Counted from the first letter of the stretch, positions 23,879 through 32,199 are shown. The stretch is 38,594 bases of DNA from a virus (IMGVR_UViG_3300035688_000769:1-38594); one strand, 5' to 3'. Program-made: numbers and translations. The notes: generated by a model from the letters alone, not told the origin.

Positions 23879-24796
23879 TCATTTCACTATTCCGTATTTT
23901 CGTGATATTGTTCGTTCCGTTTGCCTTGCTTTTGCGAGAGGGTCAATATCCTCATCGACTCCCTTGCGTCCAGAAGGCAGAAGTGAGAAACTCTCACCTC
24001 GTTTATCAAGTTTCGCGCCTAACTTCTTCATCTTTATCTTCCAGACATCATCTTCAAATTCCATAGTAAGCGCGCGAGCGAATAATTTAGGTTCAGTAAG
24101 TTTTTCTCTTTGAGATACGGCGCGATTTTTTTCAATCGTATCCATCGCTCGCACGATTCTTTCTCTATTACCCCTTAGAAATGAGCCTTCGGGCAATGCG
24201 AGCCCTTTCCCTTTTCCGAAGAGATGTTGGTAATCATCACCGAGTTCAGCAAACAGATTGTCAACACGTTCAGTTATTTGTTCTATTTGTTCTTCTTCCA
24301 TTTTTTCGTAATGCTGGGTCAACTTCTCGTTCATCCCCTTATTGGAATGGACAATCTTTTCCAGTGCTGCGATTTTGTCTGCCTGCGCCTTGAATTTGCG
24401 TATGACTTTTTCATCATACTCTTCCGGGTCAAGTTCAAGGTCATCAGTCTCGGTTTTGCCTTTTGACTTCGGCTTTTCTCCTTCGGGAGGTGTAACTTCC
24501 TCATCTGTATCGGTGATGTCGGAAGATTCTTCTTTCTTCGAGGTAAATCTTTTTTCTGTCCGGACAAGAACTTTCTCAAGTGCTTGTTCAGAAGGATAGG
24601 AATTTATATCCTCTTCTGAAAAGCCTATCTCTTTTGCCCAGGTCTTTGTTTCCTCGGAAAACTTACCTGCGTCTTGGGAAGTTTTGTCATCCTTGACGCC
24701 TTTATCAGATGGAGTGCTGGATTTAGCATCAGCGCTCGTATCTTTCTTTTCTGTTTCTGGTTTTACACCTTCAGTTTTTACTTCTGCGGCAGGCAT
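23879..24796 (-). CDS. Scaffolding protein, 305 aa
   Basis: It is very rich in Glu, Lys, Asp, Ser and Thr. A disordered N-terminal half (EVKTEGVKPETEKKDTSADA) is followed by a coiled coil at about residues 130-180 (FKAQADKIAALEKIVH, then KLTQHYEKMEEEQIEQI) and a basic C terminus (ARQTERTISRKYGIVK) that would contact the capsid protein. This is the usual scaffold architecture, and the gene lies just upstream of the capsid gene. The ATG follows GAAAGGAG and overlaps the zinc-ribbon gene by 19 bases. Confidence 0.75.
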   Translation of the reverse strand: MPAAEVKTEGVKPETEKKDTSADAKSSTPSDKGVKDDKTSQDAGKFSEETKTWAKEIGFSEEDINSYPSEQALEKVLVRTEKRFTSKKEESSDITDTDEEVTPPEGEKPKSKGKTETDDLELDPEEYDEKVIRKFKAQADKIAALEKIVHSNKGMNEKLTQHYEKMEEEQIEQITERVDNLFAELGDDYQHLFGKGKGLALPEGSFLRGNRERIVRAMDTIEKNRAVSQREKLTEPKLFARALTMEFEDDVWKIKMKKLGAKLDKRGESFSLLPSGRKGVDEDIDPLAKARQTERTISRKYGIVK

Positions 24797-25173
24797 CCCT
24801 TCTCCTTTCGTTTCTGCTCGGGGTCACTATCGCTTGTATCCTGGTCTTTCAACCGATGCGACATTTCCCGACAGTAGTTTTTCTTATGCCCTTCACTTCT
24901 GAAAACCGCCTGACCTTCATTGTCAAATTCGGTGGGCACACCGATTCTGACAGAATGGTCATAGGCTTCTTTACATTGATTTGGATTGACTCCCAAAGAT
25001 TCTGAGTGAATTGGCAAACATTTAGAAAAGTGCATATCGGATAACTCTGATACAAAATCCCGCGTCAGTAACCCGCCACATTCGCATTTTATAATCCTAT
25101 TGCGGTCGGCAATAGTTCGGAATTCCGAGACTCGTTTACCACAGATTGAGCAAACATAATTATACGAAGGCAT
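24778..25173 (-). CDS. FmdB-type zinc-ribbon protein, 131 aa
   Basis: Residues 1-40 match the FmdB-family zinc ribbon: MPSYNYVCSICGKRVSEF, a conserved ADRN segment and CECGGLLTRDF, with four Cys in two pairs. The rest (SDMHFSKCLPIHSESLGVNP onward) is charged, with a conserved-looking NEGQAVFRSEGHKKNYCREM. Such ribbon proteins occur beside portal genes in many uncultured phages, with unknown function. The ATG has a weak upstream GGGGC and lies close to the 72-aa gene, so translation is probably coupled. Confidence 0.75.
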   Translation of the reverse strand: MPSYNYVCSICGKRVSEFRTIADRNRIIKCECGGLLTRDFVSELSDMHFSKCLPIHSESLGVNPNQCKEAYDHSVRIGVPTEFDNEGQAVFRSEGHKKNYCREMSHRLKDQDTSDSDPEQKRKEKGCLPQK

Positions 25174-25391
25174 TATTTTTGCCCCTTCAGTCTGTTTGCC
25201 AACTTGCCATACCGTCCGACACTGCGGCTATAGTATTTTCCTGCTTTCCCGCCTTTTGCGCGATGTTGTGCTTCCAACTTTTGCATAGTGCCCCAGACAT
25301 ATGCCTCACGTCTTTCGCGTCCTGCCTTACCTTTTTGTTTGATTCGTTTTAGCGCCTGACGTTTCAGTTGTTCTTCTAACGCACGGGGCAT
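25173..25391 (-). CDS. Small basic protein next to portal, 72 aa
   Basis: A Lys/Arg-rich helical protein (MPRALEEQLKRQALKRIKQK, then REAYVWGTMQKLEAQ). Small basic proteins starting MPRALEE or similar and containing a YVxGTMxK segment are frequent next to portal or head genes of phages; the function is unknown. The ATG follows GGAGGAGG and its first base is the last base of the portal stop, so the portal and this gene are coupled. It might bind DNA or the portal. Confidence 0.7.
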   Translation of the reverse strand: MPRALEEQLKRQALKRIKQKGKAGRERREAYVWGTMQKLEAQHRAKGGKAGKYYSRSVGRYGKLANRLKGQK

Positions 25392-27190
25392 TATTGACCT
25401 CCTCCAAACATAGTGGCAGCCTCCTTTGGCTGGACGGTTCCTCCCAAAAGTGTCTGCATCAAGGCGGAGTCCTGTCCACTTTGAGTTTTCACGCTACGAT
25501 TCACTCGTTCGTAAGTTCTTTTACTCACTGGCGATTTGAGTCCTCGCCGTTCGCCTGCAAAGGTTTCTTCTGCCATAATACCCACCGCGCTCATCAAATC
25601 ACCCAGTTCGGGTATATCGCTGTAATGTGAAATCAGGTCAAACAATTTGCCAAGTATCGTCTTGACCGCTTGCGGGCCCAATGCAGGTGCGAGTGGCGCG
25701 ATATAAGTATTGAATATCCGTTCCAACATATTCAATTTAGCCGCCGGTGTCGGTGATTCAGCCGAATATGGGTCTATATCGAAATAGTATTGCTCAAAAT
25801 CGCCCAGTTCATCATCTGCACTCAAAGTTGACAGGATTTCTATGTCTGTCCCTTCAATCTTGAGAGGTATATCCTCGTTCAACATCGGGTCGGTGAAAAT
25901 ATAATACGCGATTGCCTCCATTACATTTTTCGTGCCGCGATAACAGGCGCTCAACATTGATTTCACATTCACGCCTGCGTTGCCCTGAAGCATTTGTTCC
26001 TGACCGAGTGTGCCTGCCATTTGTGACAATCCACCCAAGACCTCTATATTGTTACTGAATATATTGAAGAGATTGCGTCCTTGTAAAAACATTGCCAGAT
26101 TCGCCTGGTCGGCACCACCAGTTCTTTTCTCTATGCAGGCGGCGGGGTCGGTAACGCCTATCATCCCACCATCACCTACGGTCAGTTCCTGTTTTGCACT
26201 TTTGCTTGAACCCTTCTTGAAGACGGTATATGTTTTCTGCCGACTCGCTTGATTGATTAGTTTGATAAAAATCTCGTTCAGGAATGTATGAAGGTCATAG
26301 AGGTCGCTTGAATACGTCAGTGGCATTGTGTTATCCGGGACATCCTCGAAAGACAATAGTTCATACGGTCCTATCTTCGGGCCGTTATATGATTTTTCCC
26401 GAAGTGGCGGTAAATCCTCCTGGCAGGGCAAGACAATAAGTTTCTTTTCACGAGGCAACCAGAGTTCCCACAAATCAACAAATTTCCTGAACTCACCTTT
26501 GTCAGCATCAGTGCCCTGTGTTATCTTCCGAGCCATACCACCTGTATTCTTGTATGATTCCACTTTTGAGGCTTTCAACTTTTTCTTTGCCTCAAAGTTA
26601 TCAAAGTATTTTGAATCCATAACGTAGTCATAGGGCAATCTTGAGCGACTGCCCATATACTCCACTCTTCTTCTATCGGTAACACTCATATCGTGAACCC
26701 AGTCGTCAAGTGAAATAATATCCGCATAAGGTTCGCCGACATCGTGTTCGCAATCGTCAACTGTTATCGAACCCTTTTTGTATATTCCGTGTTTGATTAT
26801 TCCCATTCCAAAAAATGCGTCTCGCACCCACGCGGCAATCGTTGTTCGCAGTTCCACATCACTTACTTTTCTATCAGTAATCTTTGACCATTTATATGCT
26901 ATCGGTTTCAAATCCGCATAATGAGTCGTTATCGACGCGCGCAATGATTGGGGAGTGAGAAAAGTTACCATTATCCGAATAGCAAGTCTCAAAAAGTTGA
27001 CGGGTATATTATGTTTCTTTTTCTCATCTCCATAATGCTTACCTGTGTATTGTTCTATTTGAGAACAACGGAATTCGCGGAATGGTTTGAGTCTATCCCA
27101 ACTCCAGTCCATACTGGTGCGGAGACGTTTATAGTCCAGTTTACCTTTTGTTCGGACAGAAGGAGCGTCTTTTTCTTCTACGGTAGCCAC
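25391..27190 (-). CDS. Portal protein, 599 aa
   Basis: Length, position after the large terminase and sequence character fit a podovirus-type portal: N-terminal SWDRLKPFREFRCSQIEQYT, NIPVNFLRLAIRIMVTFL, a wing segment with ISLDDWVHDMSVTDRRR, and a long stem-like helix region (LYDLHTFLNEIFIKLINQAS). The C terminus is Gly-rich (LLGGTVQPKEAATMFGGGQ). The start is GTG (27190-27188) with GGAGG at good spacing, overlapping the end of the terminase gene by 13 bases. The protein forms the dodecameric DNA gate at the capsid vertex. Confidence 0.8.
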   Translation of the reverse strand: MATVEEKDAPSVRTKGKLDYKRLRTSMDWSWDRLKPFREFRCSQIEQYTGKHYGDEKKKHNIPVNFLRLAIRIMVTFLTPQSLRASITTHYADLKPIAYKWSKITDRKVSDVELRTTIAAWVRDAFFGMGIIKHGIYKKGSITVDDCEHDVGEPYADIISLDDWVHDMSVTDRRRVEYMGSRSRLPYDYVMDSKYFDNFEAKKKLKASKVESYKNTGGMARKITQGTDADKGEFRKFVDLWELWLPREKKLIVLPCQEDLPPLREKSYNGPKIGPYELLSFEDVPDNTMPLTYSSDLYDLHTFLNEIFIKLINQASRQKTYTVFKKGSSKSAKQELTVGDGGMIGVTDPAACIEKRTGGADQANLAMFLQGRNLFNIFSNNIEVLGGLSQMAGTLGQEQMLQGNAGVNVKSMLSACYRGTKNVMEAIAYYIFTDPMLNEDIPLKIEGTDIEILSTLSADDELGDFEQYYFDIDPYSAESPTPAAKLNMLERIFNTYIAPLAPALGPQAVKTILGKLFDLISHYSDIPELGDLMSAVGIMAEETFAGERRGLKSPVSKRTYERVNRSVKTQSGQDSALMQTLLGGTVQPKEAATMFGGGQ

Positions 27191-29016
27191 GAAACCTCCG
27201 TTTGTTTTCTTTCGTATTCTTCGCGTCTGCTTTCAGGGGAAAACCCTGGCGGAGTTTTTTCTTTTTCGTCATCTTCTTTCTCGGTGATTACCGAAGGTTC
27301 TGATTCTCGCAAAACAAAATTGGCAAGCGCATCGGCAATAACAATATCACCGTGCGCGGCTCTTGCGCCTGTGGGATTTTTGAGTCCGACCGATTTTGCG
27401 TGAATAATAGAGCCGTCAGTTGAACGTATGTATTCCAAACATTCCCTGAGCGCTTCCTTTGAGGGATTGATAAATGTTCTGGTTTTCAGGGCTTCGGCAT
27501 ATGCAGAAAAGAGAATTGACTTGGACTTATCTGTAGTCCACCAACCGGGGACTTTTGTTTCTTTCTTGAATATGCTATCCTCATCCCGTTTGAAGAAGAT
27601 GTTTCCATACTCCAGTTCAACTACCGTCTTACCGAATACTCTACCTTCACCATTCATCTCCCATATCATTCGCGCGCCATCTTCACCACCGAACCACCTA
27701 CCGAGTGCTACGGTATAACCAGCCAAATCTACCGCAGAGATATGGGGACTTCTGTATTCACCCACTTTCTTGCCAATATCAATATCCACGATACTAATGC
27801 AGGAGTTGGATGCACCTGTTCCCAACGCGATGTCAACCCCTATGATGTATCCGTGCCGCTTATCAGGTTTGTTCTCTTCCAGATGACACCAGAGTCGCAG
27901 ATTGCCATCTTCATTTTGCTGGAACCGTGCGATTGTGGATTGCGCATCAAACTTCAATTCACCAACATAGAGTGGCGGCGAACAATACTGTTCTATGTAG
28001 GCTTCAACCATAGAAGGGTCAAAATACTGATGTCCTGCGCCAGCATCATTACCGTCCCATTCTTGTGCCATTATCGTTGGTGATAAACATCTTGCTTCCT
28101 GTTTGTCATAAGCAGGACTTCTCAATTTGCCGTCAAGGATAAAGGGGTAATCGGGAGGGAATAGGTATTCCTTGTCAAGAATTTCCAATTTACCTTCAAC
28201 CGATTTGTATAATCCCTTTTTCTTTTCAGGGTGTGTCCACCACCAGATACCAACTTTTTCTATTTTTGTTGTATGTTCAATAGCATAGAATGTTGTTGCG
28301 GGTCCTGCCGCTGTCCCGAGAAATAACCGGCAATTGGTTGCATCACCACTTGCACCGAGCATTCTCCAACCATCTTCAACCATCTGAAACTCATCGAAAA
28401 GAATAGCAGTTGGGCGACCACTGCGTGCAACATCGGCAACTGTAGCCGCACCGGCTATTGTGCAACCAGTATTGAGAAATGAATAATGCAGTTTTACTCG
28501 GTCGCAACGAGGTTTTAGCCAGGAGGGTTGTTTTTCAAGAATAAAATCCAATTTCCAAAATAGTGTATTGGGGTCTTTGCTAAACTCGACCATCTTCTCT
28601 TTGCCACTGACGATAATGTAGGATTCATTTTGATGGAATTGACAACGATGGTCGAAGACTTGAAGGATGTTGAATGTCGCGCCCATATCGCGCGATTTCT
28701 TGTATATTCCGTCTTTGCCTTCTTCTATTCTGTCTTGTATGTCAAGTATCACTGGGTCTTGAAAATCATAGGTTATGAACGGAACAATTATGAGTTCACC
28801 TTTGGCTACTTTTCGCGCGTCATAGCCCCAGCAGAAAGTATTTATCCAGAAGAGTATATCCCTGCGGCATATCTCTTTTATCTCTGCCGCCCTATCCCTA
28901 TCACGCGACCCTATCTTCCAGATTTCCCGCCGGAAACTCAGATTGTCCTTGAGAGTCTTTGGCACCAGTTTCGCGTAATAGGGGCATTTCTTCTTTGTCG
29001 CCCACTGCGTCAGCAT
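27178..29016 (-). CDS. terL: Terminase large subunit, 612 aa
   Basis: ATPase motor: the Walker A is KSRDMGAT (107-114), the variant form seen in many terminases, and the Walker B is AILFDEF (204-210), with Asp-Glu. Nuclease: GYIIGVDIALGTG (389-401), with the catalytic Asp at 395, and a late acidic motif HGDIVIADALANFVL. The start at 29016 has no convincing ribosome site and lies 116 bases inside the preceding gene. No other in-frame ATG occurs before conserved sequence, so translation is probably coupled. The enzyme packages DNA through the portal encoded next. Confidence 0.9.
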   Translation of the reverse strand: MLTQWATKKKCPYYAKLVPKTLKDNLSFRREIWKIGSRDRDRAAEIKEICRRDILFWINTFCWGYDARKVAKGELIIVPFITYDFQDPVILDIQDRIEEGKDGIYKKSRDMGATFNILQVFDHRCQFHQNESYIIVSGKEKMVEFSKDPNTLFWKLDFILEKQPSWLKPRCDRVKLHYSFLNTGCTIAGAATVADVARSGRPTAILFDEFQMVEDGWRMLGASGDATNCRLFLGTAAGPATTFYAIEHTTKIEKVGIWWWTHPEKKKGLYKSVEGKLEILDKEYLFPPDYPFILDGKLRSPAYDKQEARCLSPTIMAQEWDGNDAGAGHQYFDPSMVEAYIEQYCSPPLYVGELKFDAQSTIARFQQNEDGNLRLWCHLEENKPDKRHGYIIGVDIALGTGASNSCISIVDIDIGKKVGEYRSPHISAVDLAGYTVALGRWFGGEDGARMIWEMNGEGRVFGKTVVELEYGNIFFKRDEDSIFKKETKVPGWWTTDKSKSILFSAYAEALKTRTFINPSKEALRECLEYIRSTDGSIIHAKSVGLKNPTGARAAHGDIVIADALANFVLRESEPSVITEKEDDEKEKTPPGFSPESRREEYERKQTEVSWLP

Positions 29017-29521
29017 TCAGTCTCGCCTCTATCTCATCTATCAGTCCCAAACCATCAGACTTGCCTGCTGTCAAACTTTGCACGTCCTCACCGGCAATCA
29101 TCTTTGCCCACAACTTATAGAAATCGCGTTTCAATTCTTTGTCTTTTCGTATCTCTTTCAGATAATTCCAAGCGCCCATACTTGGCGCGCCGCATATTCC
29201 TACTTTCGGTCCTCGATTCCCGATGTTCTCAAATATCCACTTCAGTATTGTTTTGGTCGCAACCTCGTTCCGAAACACAAACTCCATTGAGTTCTTTTTT
29301 CCTACGACCGCCTCTTTTGTTATCCCATCGGTCATCTTTCCTAAACTAATCACTGTCCCCTGTCCACCTTCCGCTGTTATCTTCGCCAGTGATTCATCAG
29401 CGGCTTGACGAGCGGCTATTTTCCCATCCAGCCCTTGTGTTTGCAATTCCGCTCGGCGCTGCACAAATTCACGCCATAATCCCCCAACCTTTATCCTGTC
29501 CTTCTCCCACGTCCGAACCAC
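28901..29521 (-). CDS. Probable terminase small subunit, 206 aa
   Basis: The call rests on position directly upstream of the large subunit. Residues 1-60 are helical and charged (KVGGLWREFVQRRAELQTQG). A middle domain (VATKTILKWIFENIGNRGP, then GAPSMGAWNYLKEIRKDKEL) could mediate DNA binding or oligomerisation. The acidic C-terminal tail overlaps the large-subunit start by 116 bases. The start is GTG at 29521-29519, weakly supported. No classical helix-turn-helix is obvious. Confidence 0.55.
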   Translation of the reverse strand: MVRTWEKDRIKVGGLWREFVQRRAELQTQGLDGKIAARQAADESLAKITAEGGQGTVISLGKMTDGITKEAVVGKKNSMEFVFRNEVATKTILKWIFENIGNRGPKVGICGAPSMGAWNYLKEIRKDKELKRDFYKLWAKMIAGEDVQSLTAGKSDGLGLIDEIEARLNADAVGDKEEMPLLRETGAKDSQGQSEFPAGNLEDRVA

Positions 29522-29524
29522 AGT

Positions 29525-29677
29525 CTATTTTCCCACCTTTCTGCCTTCAATCCACGCTTGCCCTAAAATATAGGCAATCGCTACAAGTGCCGCCGGATAT
29601 GCTATCTCCGGATGAATTATAATCACTGCACCTGCAACTATAACCACTGCTAACTTCCTGCTTAGCCACTTTCCCAT
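29525..29677 (-). CDS. Small two-helix membrane protein, 50 aa, possible holin
   Basis: The protein starts MGKWLSRKLAVVIVAGAVII, with a short basic N terminus and a first hydrophobic helix. A second hydrophobic helix follows (ALVAIAYILGQAWIE) before a basic tail. A strong AGGAGGG ribosome site lies 7 bases before the ATG (29677-29675). It is the first gene of the late operon, 3 bases ahead of the terminase small subunit start. Size, two membrane spans and charged tails fit a small holin, but the position far from the other lysis candidates leaves this open. Confidence 0.65.
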   Translation of the reverse strand: MGKWLSRKLAVVIVAGAVIIIHPEIAYPAALVAIAYILGQAWIEGRKVGK

Positions 29678-29694
29678 CGTCTTTCCCTCCTACC

Positions 29695-29709
29695 TGACAA
29701 TTATTGTCA
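29695..29709. promoter_or_regulatory. Palindrome in the late-operon leader
   Basis: TGACAAT-T-ATTGTCA is a perfect 15-base palindrome, 18 bases upstream of the first late gene. It may be an operator or an RNA hairpin over the late leader. Confidence 0.4.
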
Positions 29710-29710
29710 C

Positions 29711-29727
29711 TGTTGCTTTTTGCAACA
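29711..29727. promoter_or_regulatory. GTTGC-N5-GCAAC inverted repeat, copy 1
   Basis: TGTTGC-TTTTT-GCAACA lies beside the preceding palindrome in the divergent control region. The core GTTGC-N5-GCAAC recurs at 31031-31045. Repetition of the same arms and spacing suggests a protein-binding site; the binder is unknown. Confidence 0.4.
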
Positions 29728-29737
29728 CCTACCATCC

Positions 29738-29764
29738 TTTATACTATGTAAAATATAAAGTCAA
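29738..29764 (-). promoter_or_regulatory. Candidate leftward late promoter
   Basis: On the minus strand, TTGACT (29764-29759) and TATAAA (29743-29738) are separated by 15 bases, which is short for sigma70. Transcription would start near 29731, just upstream of the two palindromes and the first late gene. A phage-activated promoter is possible; none is proven. Confidence 0.4.
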
Positions 29765-29805
29765 CATCTATTTTCAATTATTTTCACCTTTTTGAAAAAC
29801 AGTCC

Positions 29806-29834
29806 TTGCAATCTCAACTTCACCCTCTTATGAT
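29806..29834 (+). promoter_or_regulatory. Rightward sigma70-type promoter
   Basis: The -35 TTGCAA (29806-29811), a 17-base spacer and -10 TATGAT (29829-29834) place the start near 29841, about 20 bases before the first rightward gene. Confidence 0.65.
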
Positions 29835-29861
29835 TCCAGCGTTGACAGAGGAGGAACGTAA

Positions 29862-30083
29862 ATGGATAGAACAGAAATAGAGAAAATAGTTTCGAGTCTG
29901 TATCAGGAGGTATTCCAGCAAATGTTGTTAGTCCCATTCCCAAAAACAGGAGACCCAATTTTAGATGATGCGGGAAATGCGGCAAGAGCATTTCTGGCTA
30001 TGCCTGACCAGATTGGATACAAAAAGGCAAAACTCTGTATCGAACTCGCAGATATTTTTATTCAATCGCAGCCACTTACTTGA
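29862..30083 (+). CDS. Small protein of unknown function, 73 aa
   Basis: The ATG follows AGAGGAGG within a short leader from the promoter at 29806. The protein is mostly helical (MDRTEIEKIVSSLYQEVFQQ, then NAARAFLAMPDQIGYKKAKL), with no Cys and no membrane segment. It is the first gene of the rightward operon, so it is a candidate early protein. I do not recognise a family. Confidence 0.7.
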   Translation: MDRTEIEKIVSSLYQEVFQQMLLVPFPKTGDPILDDAGNAARAFLAMPDQIGYKKAKLCIELADIFIQSQPLT

Positions 30084-30095
30084 AAGGAATGAACT

Positions 30096-30311
30096 ATGAC
30101 TGACGAACCACGTTGCTCTATCTGCAATCGCTCAGAAAAAGAAATCAAACAGGAAATCCCCTGCCTTGATTCCTACAACCCCTTCTATACCTTACACCCT
30201 TCCCCCGATTCCCCCCTCCCCCCCACTTCCCATAAAACCTTTTACTTCTGCGAAGATTGCTTCGAGAAAACTATCAACACCATTATCAATTTGGTCAAGA
30301 GTGAAAAATGA
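30096..30311 (+). CDS. Putative zinc-binding protein, 71 aa
   Basis: A CSIC pair at residues 7-10 and a CEDC pair at about 52-55 (FYFCEDCFEKTINTI) form a likely four-Cys zinc site. They are separated by a Pro-rich loop (HPSPDSPLPPTSHK). The spacing resembles ClpX-type or other zinc fingers used for protein contacts. A GAAAGGAA site precedes the ATG. Its stop overlaps the next ATG (ATGA). The DNA in the loop is very C-rich, unlike its surroundings. Confidence 0.7.
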   Translation: MTDEPRCSICNRSEKEIKQEIPCLDSYNPFYTLHPSPDSPLPPTSHKTFYFCEDCFEKTINTIINLVKSEK

Positions 30312-30547
30312 GATTCAAGATTATTGACAAAACTACAGGAAAATCACCCGATTTGGAAAAAATCGCGCTTACGGAAAAATGGGCTAAAAACCTTTGCTAT
30401 TGCGATATGGAAGGATTCGCCCTTCTGCCGCACGGAGAATTGATACTCCTTGACAAATGTGGTAGGTTTGAATATCTCCCTACTGCCCTTCAAGATAGAT
30501 TTGAAATCGTAGACCTAAACGCTAAAATACTTCTGCCCCACACCTAA
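30308..30547 (+). CDS. Small protein of unknown function, 79 aa
   Basis: The ATG overlaps the previous stop (ATGA), so translation is coupled. The protein is a mix of short strands and helices (MRFKIIDKTTGKSPDLEKIA, then EGFALLPHGELILLDKCGRF). The GELILLDKCGRFEYLP segment looks like a beta hairpin. No family is recognised. It is the last gene before the long gene-free region. Confidence 0.65.
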   Translation: MRFKIIDKTTGKSPDLEKIALTEKWAKNLCYCDMEGFALLPHGELILLDKCGRFEYLPTALQDRFEIVDLNAKILLPHT

Positions 30548-30697
30548 ACCCTTATATATCCCTCCCCCTAAATTATCCCACATTCCATAAATAAGACATA
30601 AGTAATAAGTTCCAGCCCTGTGCGAGGCGGGGGGTCTGGCAAACATTTGGGTGGCGCATTTCTCATTGGCTTTATCCTTTTCGTATATTTCCGTTTT

Positions 30698-30730
30698 CCA
30701 GACAGCGTCCAGACAGCGTCCAGACAGCGG
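30698..30730 (+). repeat. Three 11-bp tandem repeats (iteron-like)
   Basis: CCAGACAGCGT occurs twice and is followed by CCAGACAGCGG, with no spacer. The 11-bp period is one helical turn, so repeats face the same side of the DNA. Confidence 0.85.
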
Positions 30731-31030
30731 CTCTATCTGTGCATAGGTGCAGTATGCGGCTAATGAGGAGCGTTTCGTACTGCCCTTGCGCGGCTATCAC
30801 CCATCGCTATCTGCCCTCTAAATGGTATCTGACTGGGTTCTGACTGCCAGCGCTACAGCCATTCCTTGCTCTAATTCACGAACCTGTGCGCGTCAGGACG
30901 AAAAGCGATGCCCTCCCCTGACTCCTCCCTCGCATCGGTAATCACTTTCGCGCCAGCACCCTCACAGACGCATATAATAGGCAAACTCCTCAAATATGCT
31001 TCTAAAACCCTATTTTATACTTTATATTCT

Positions 31031-31045
31031 GTTGCAATACGCAAC
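31031..31045. promoter_or_regulatory. GTTGC-N5-GCAAC inverted repeat, copy 2
   Basis: GTTGC-AATAC-GCAAC has the same arms and spacing as 29712-29726 but a different centre. It lies in the AT-rich part of the gene-free region. Confidence 0.4.
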
Positions 31046-31530
31046 GGTATGAATGCATTTGAAGAACATACTTTACACTTTACACTTTATAAAATACAAA
31101 ACACAATGCGCACAGGTGTTCATATCATAAAACCTATTCTTCTTCTTCTTTTTTTCAGGGGTATATATAATAGTAATACATAGTCTTTCTTATATCAGGG
31201 TCTTTGGTTTAGAAGAACATAACCCCCTCTTATATCTCCCCCTTCTCTTGAGGTGTTTACTGTTATTTACTTTTATAGTAACACACAATTTTGGGGTTTT
31301 CTAAAGAATGCCCGAAAACGCAAATAATAGGTGCAAATAGTTCTGTGAGGCAAGGTTGAAGCGGGTTTGCGGGCTTTAGGTTTAGAGGTTTTGAAGCGAT
31401 TTTGCCTGCCGAATAATTGCGATTTTGGTTAGGGCATACAACCTGTGGTATTGAGCGCATCTTGTGATTATGGGTTCTCTGGTAGATGCAGGGTTGAAAG
31501 TAAAGGACTTTTGAGGAAGGGAGGCGGAAG

Positions 31531-31671
31531 ATGGCGAAGTGGGATGCAAGCAAAGTAGCAGCGCGGATTTTCAAAGCCGTGTGTGGTCATTCGCCGAGAA
31601 CCGAGGAGCAAAAGAGAAAAAGGCGAATCGCCGCGCGAAGGCGTAAAGCAGTTCTCAAGAATTATCGCTAA
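31531..31671 (+). CDS. Small highly basic protein, 46 aa
   Basis: The ATG at 31531 follows GGGAGGCGGAAG. The protein MAKWDASKVAARIFKAVCGH continues into an Arg/Lys-rich helix (EEQKRKRRIAARRRKAVLKN) and ends at TAA 31669-31671. Charge and helix content suggest nucleic-acid binding. It lies 30 bases ahead of the 165-aa gene. No family is recognised. Confidence 0.65.
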   Translation: MAKWDASKVAARIFKAVCGHSPRTEEQKRKRRIAARRRKAVLKNYR

Positions 31672-31701
31672 TCACAAGGGTTTTTTAAAGGGAGGCGTAT
31701 A

Positions 31702-32199
31702 ATGGCAGGCTATGACGATTTTTCAAAGAGCAATAACGCGGTCGCTGCGGAGCGCGATGGGAAGATGACGGCAGGACGGCTCGCGAAGGCGTGGCACACG
31801 ACCGCGGCAGTCATCAAGCAGGTATTCAAGACGCACGAGTATCACCATACATCGTCGTGGTTCAACTGCACCAACTACTACGCGAAGCCTCACTTTGCAG
31901 GTTTCGCAGAACACATCGCAACCGTTCGCAAAATTCGCGCTCTAACCGCGGAGGCGAAAGGGCAGGCGCGCACCTTCATAGCGCGGCGCGTCAAGTGGCT
32001 TGAGTGGTCAGGCTCGCGCGCACATCCGCACGCAACCGAGGAGACGCGTGAAAATGTGAAGGTAACTATCAAAGGGCAATTCGCGATTCTACACGGCTGC
32101 GGAATTGCGGGCAAAGACCTTCGCAAAAAGATTGATGGGAGAGGATTTTCAATAGAGGAGCCGCCTGTTGTCCTTGCTGGGACAGCCGCTCAGGTATAA
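31702..32199 (+). CDS. Protein of unknown function with possible N-terminal HTH, 165 aa
   Basis: The ATG follows AAAGGGAGG. Residues 20-45 (KMTAGRLAKAWHTTAAVIKQ) have the spacing of a helix-turn-helix. A His/Tyr-rich segment follows (THEYHHTSSWFNCTNYYAKP), then a helical basic region (KIRALTAEAKGQARTFIARR). The C terminus is mixed. Base composition is GC-rich compared with the neighbouring gene-free DNA. Its place just downstream of the putative origin and upstream of the clamp-loader-like ATPase makes a role in replication or its control plausible, but this is inferred. Confidence 0.6.
   Translation: MAGYDDFSKSNNAVAAERDGKMTAGRLAKAWHTTAAVIKQVFKTHEYHHTSSWFNCTNYYAKPHFAGFAEHIATVRKIRALTAEAKGQARTFIARRVKWLEWSGSRAHPHATEETRENVKVTIKGQFAILHGCGIAGKDLRKKIDGRGFSIEEPPVVLAGTAAQV

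Larger units (their letters stand above)
30548..31530 (+). other. Gene-free region of about 1 kb, candidate replication origin
   Basis: No ORF with a ribosome site is seen on either strand. The first half holds three 11-bp tandem repeats (30698-30730) and a pair of TCTGACTG copies also spaced 11 bases apart (30828 and 30839). The second half (about 30980-31280) is strongly AT-rich, with TTTACAC repeats, a GTTGC-N5-GCAAC inverted repeat and TATATATAATAG. Iterons beside an AT-rich stretch are a typical origin layout. Packaging or regulatory use is also possible. The last 250 bases before the 46-aa gene show no clear promoter. Confidence 0.45.

Noticed and set aside
30908-31183. Plus-strand open frame of 91 codons in the putative origin region
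   Set aside because: The only upstream AGGA is about 10 bases away, the product is of low-complexity AT-rich origin, and no promoter or neighbour supports it.
31263-31574. Minus-strand open frame of 103 codons in the gene-free region
   Set aside because: It has no ribosome site and overlaps the well-supported 46-aa gene on the other strand.
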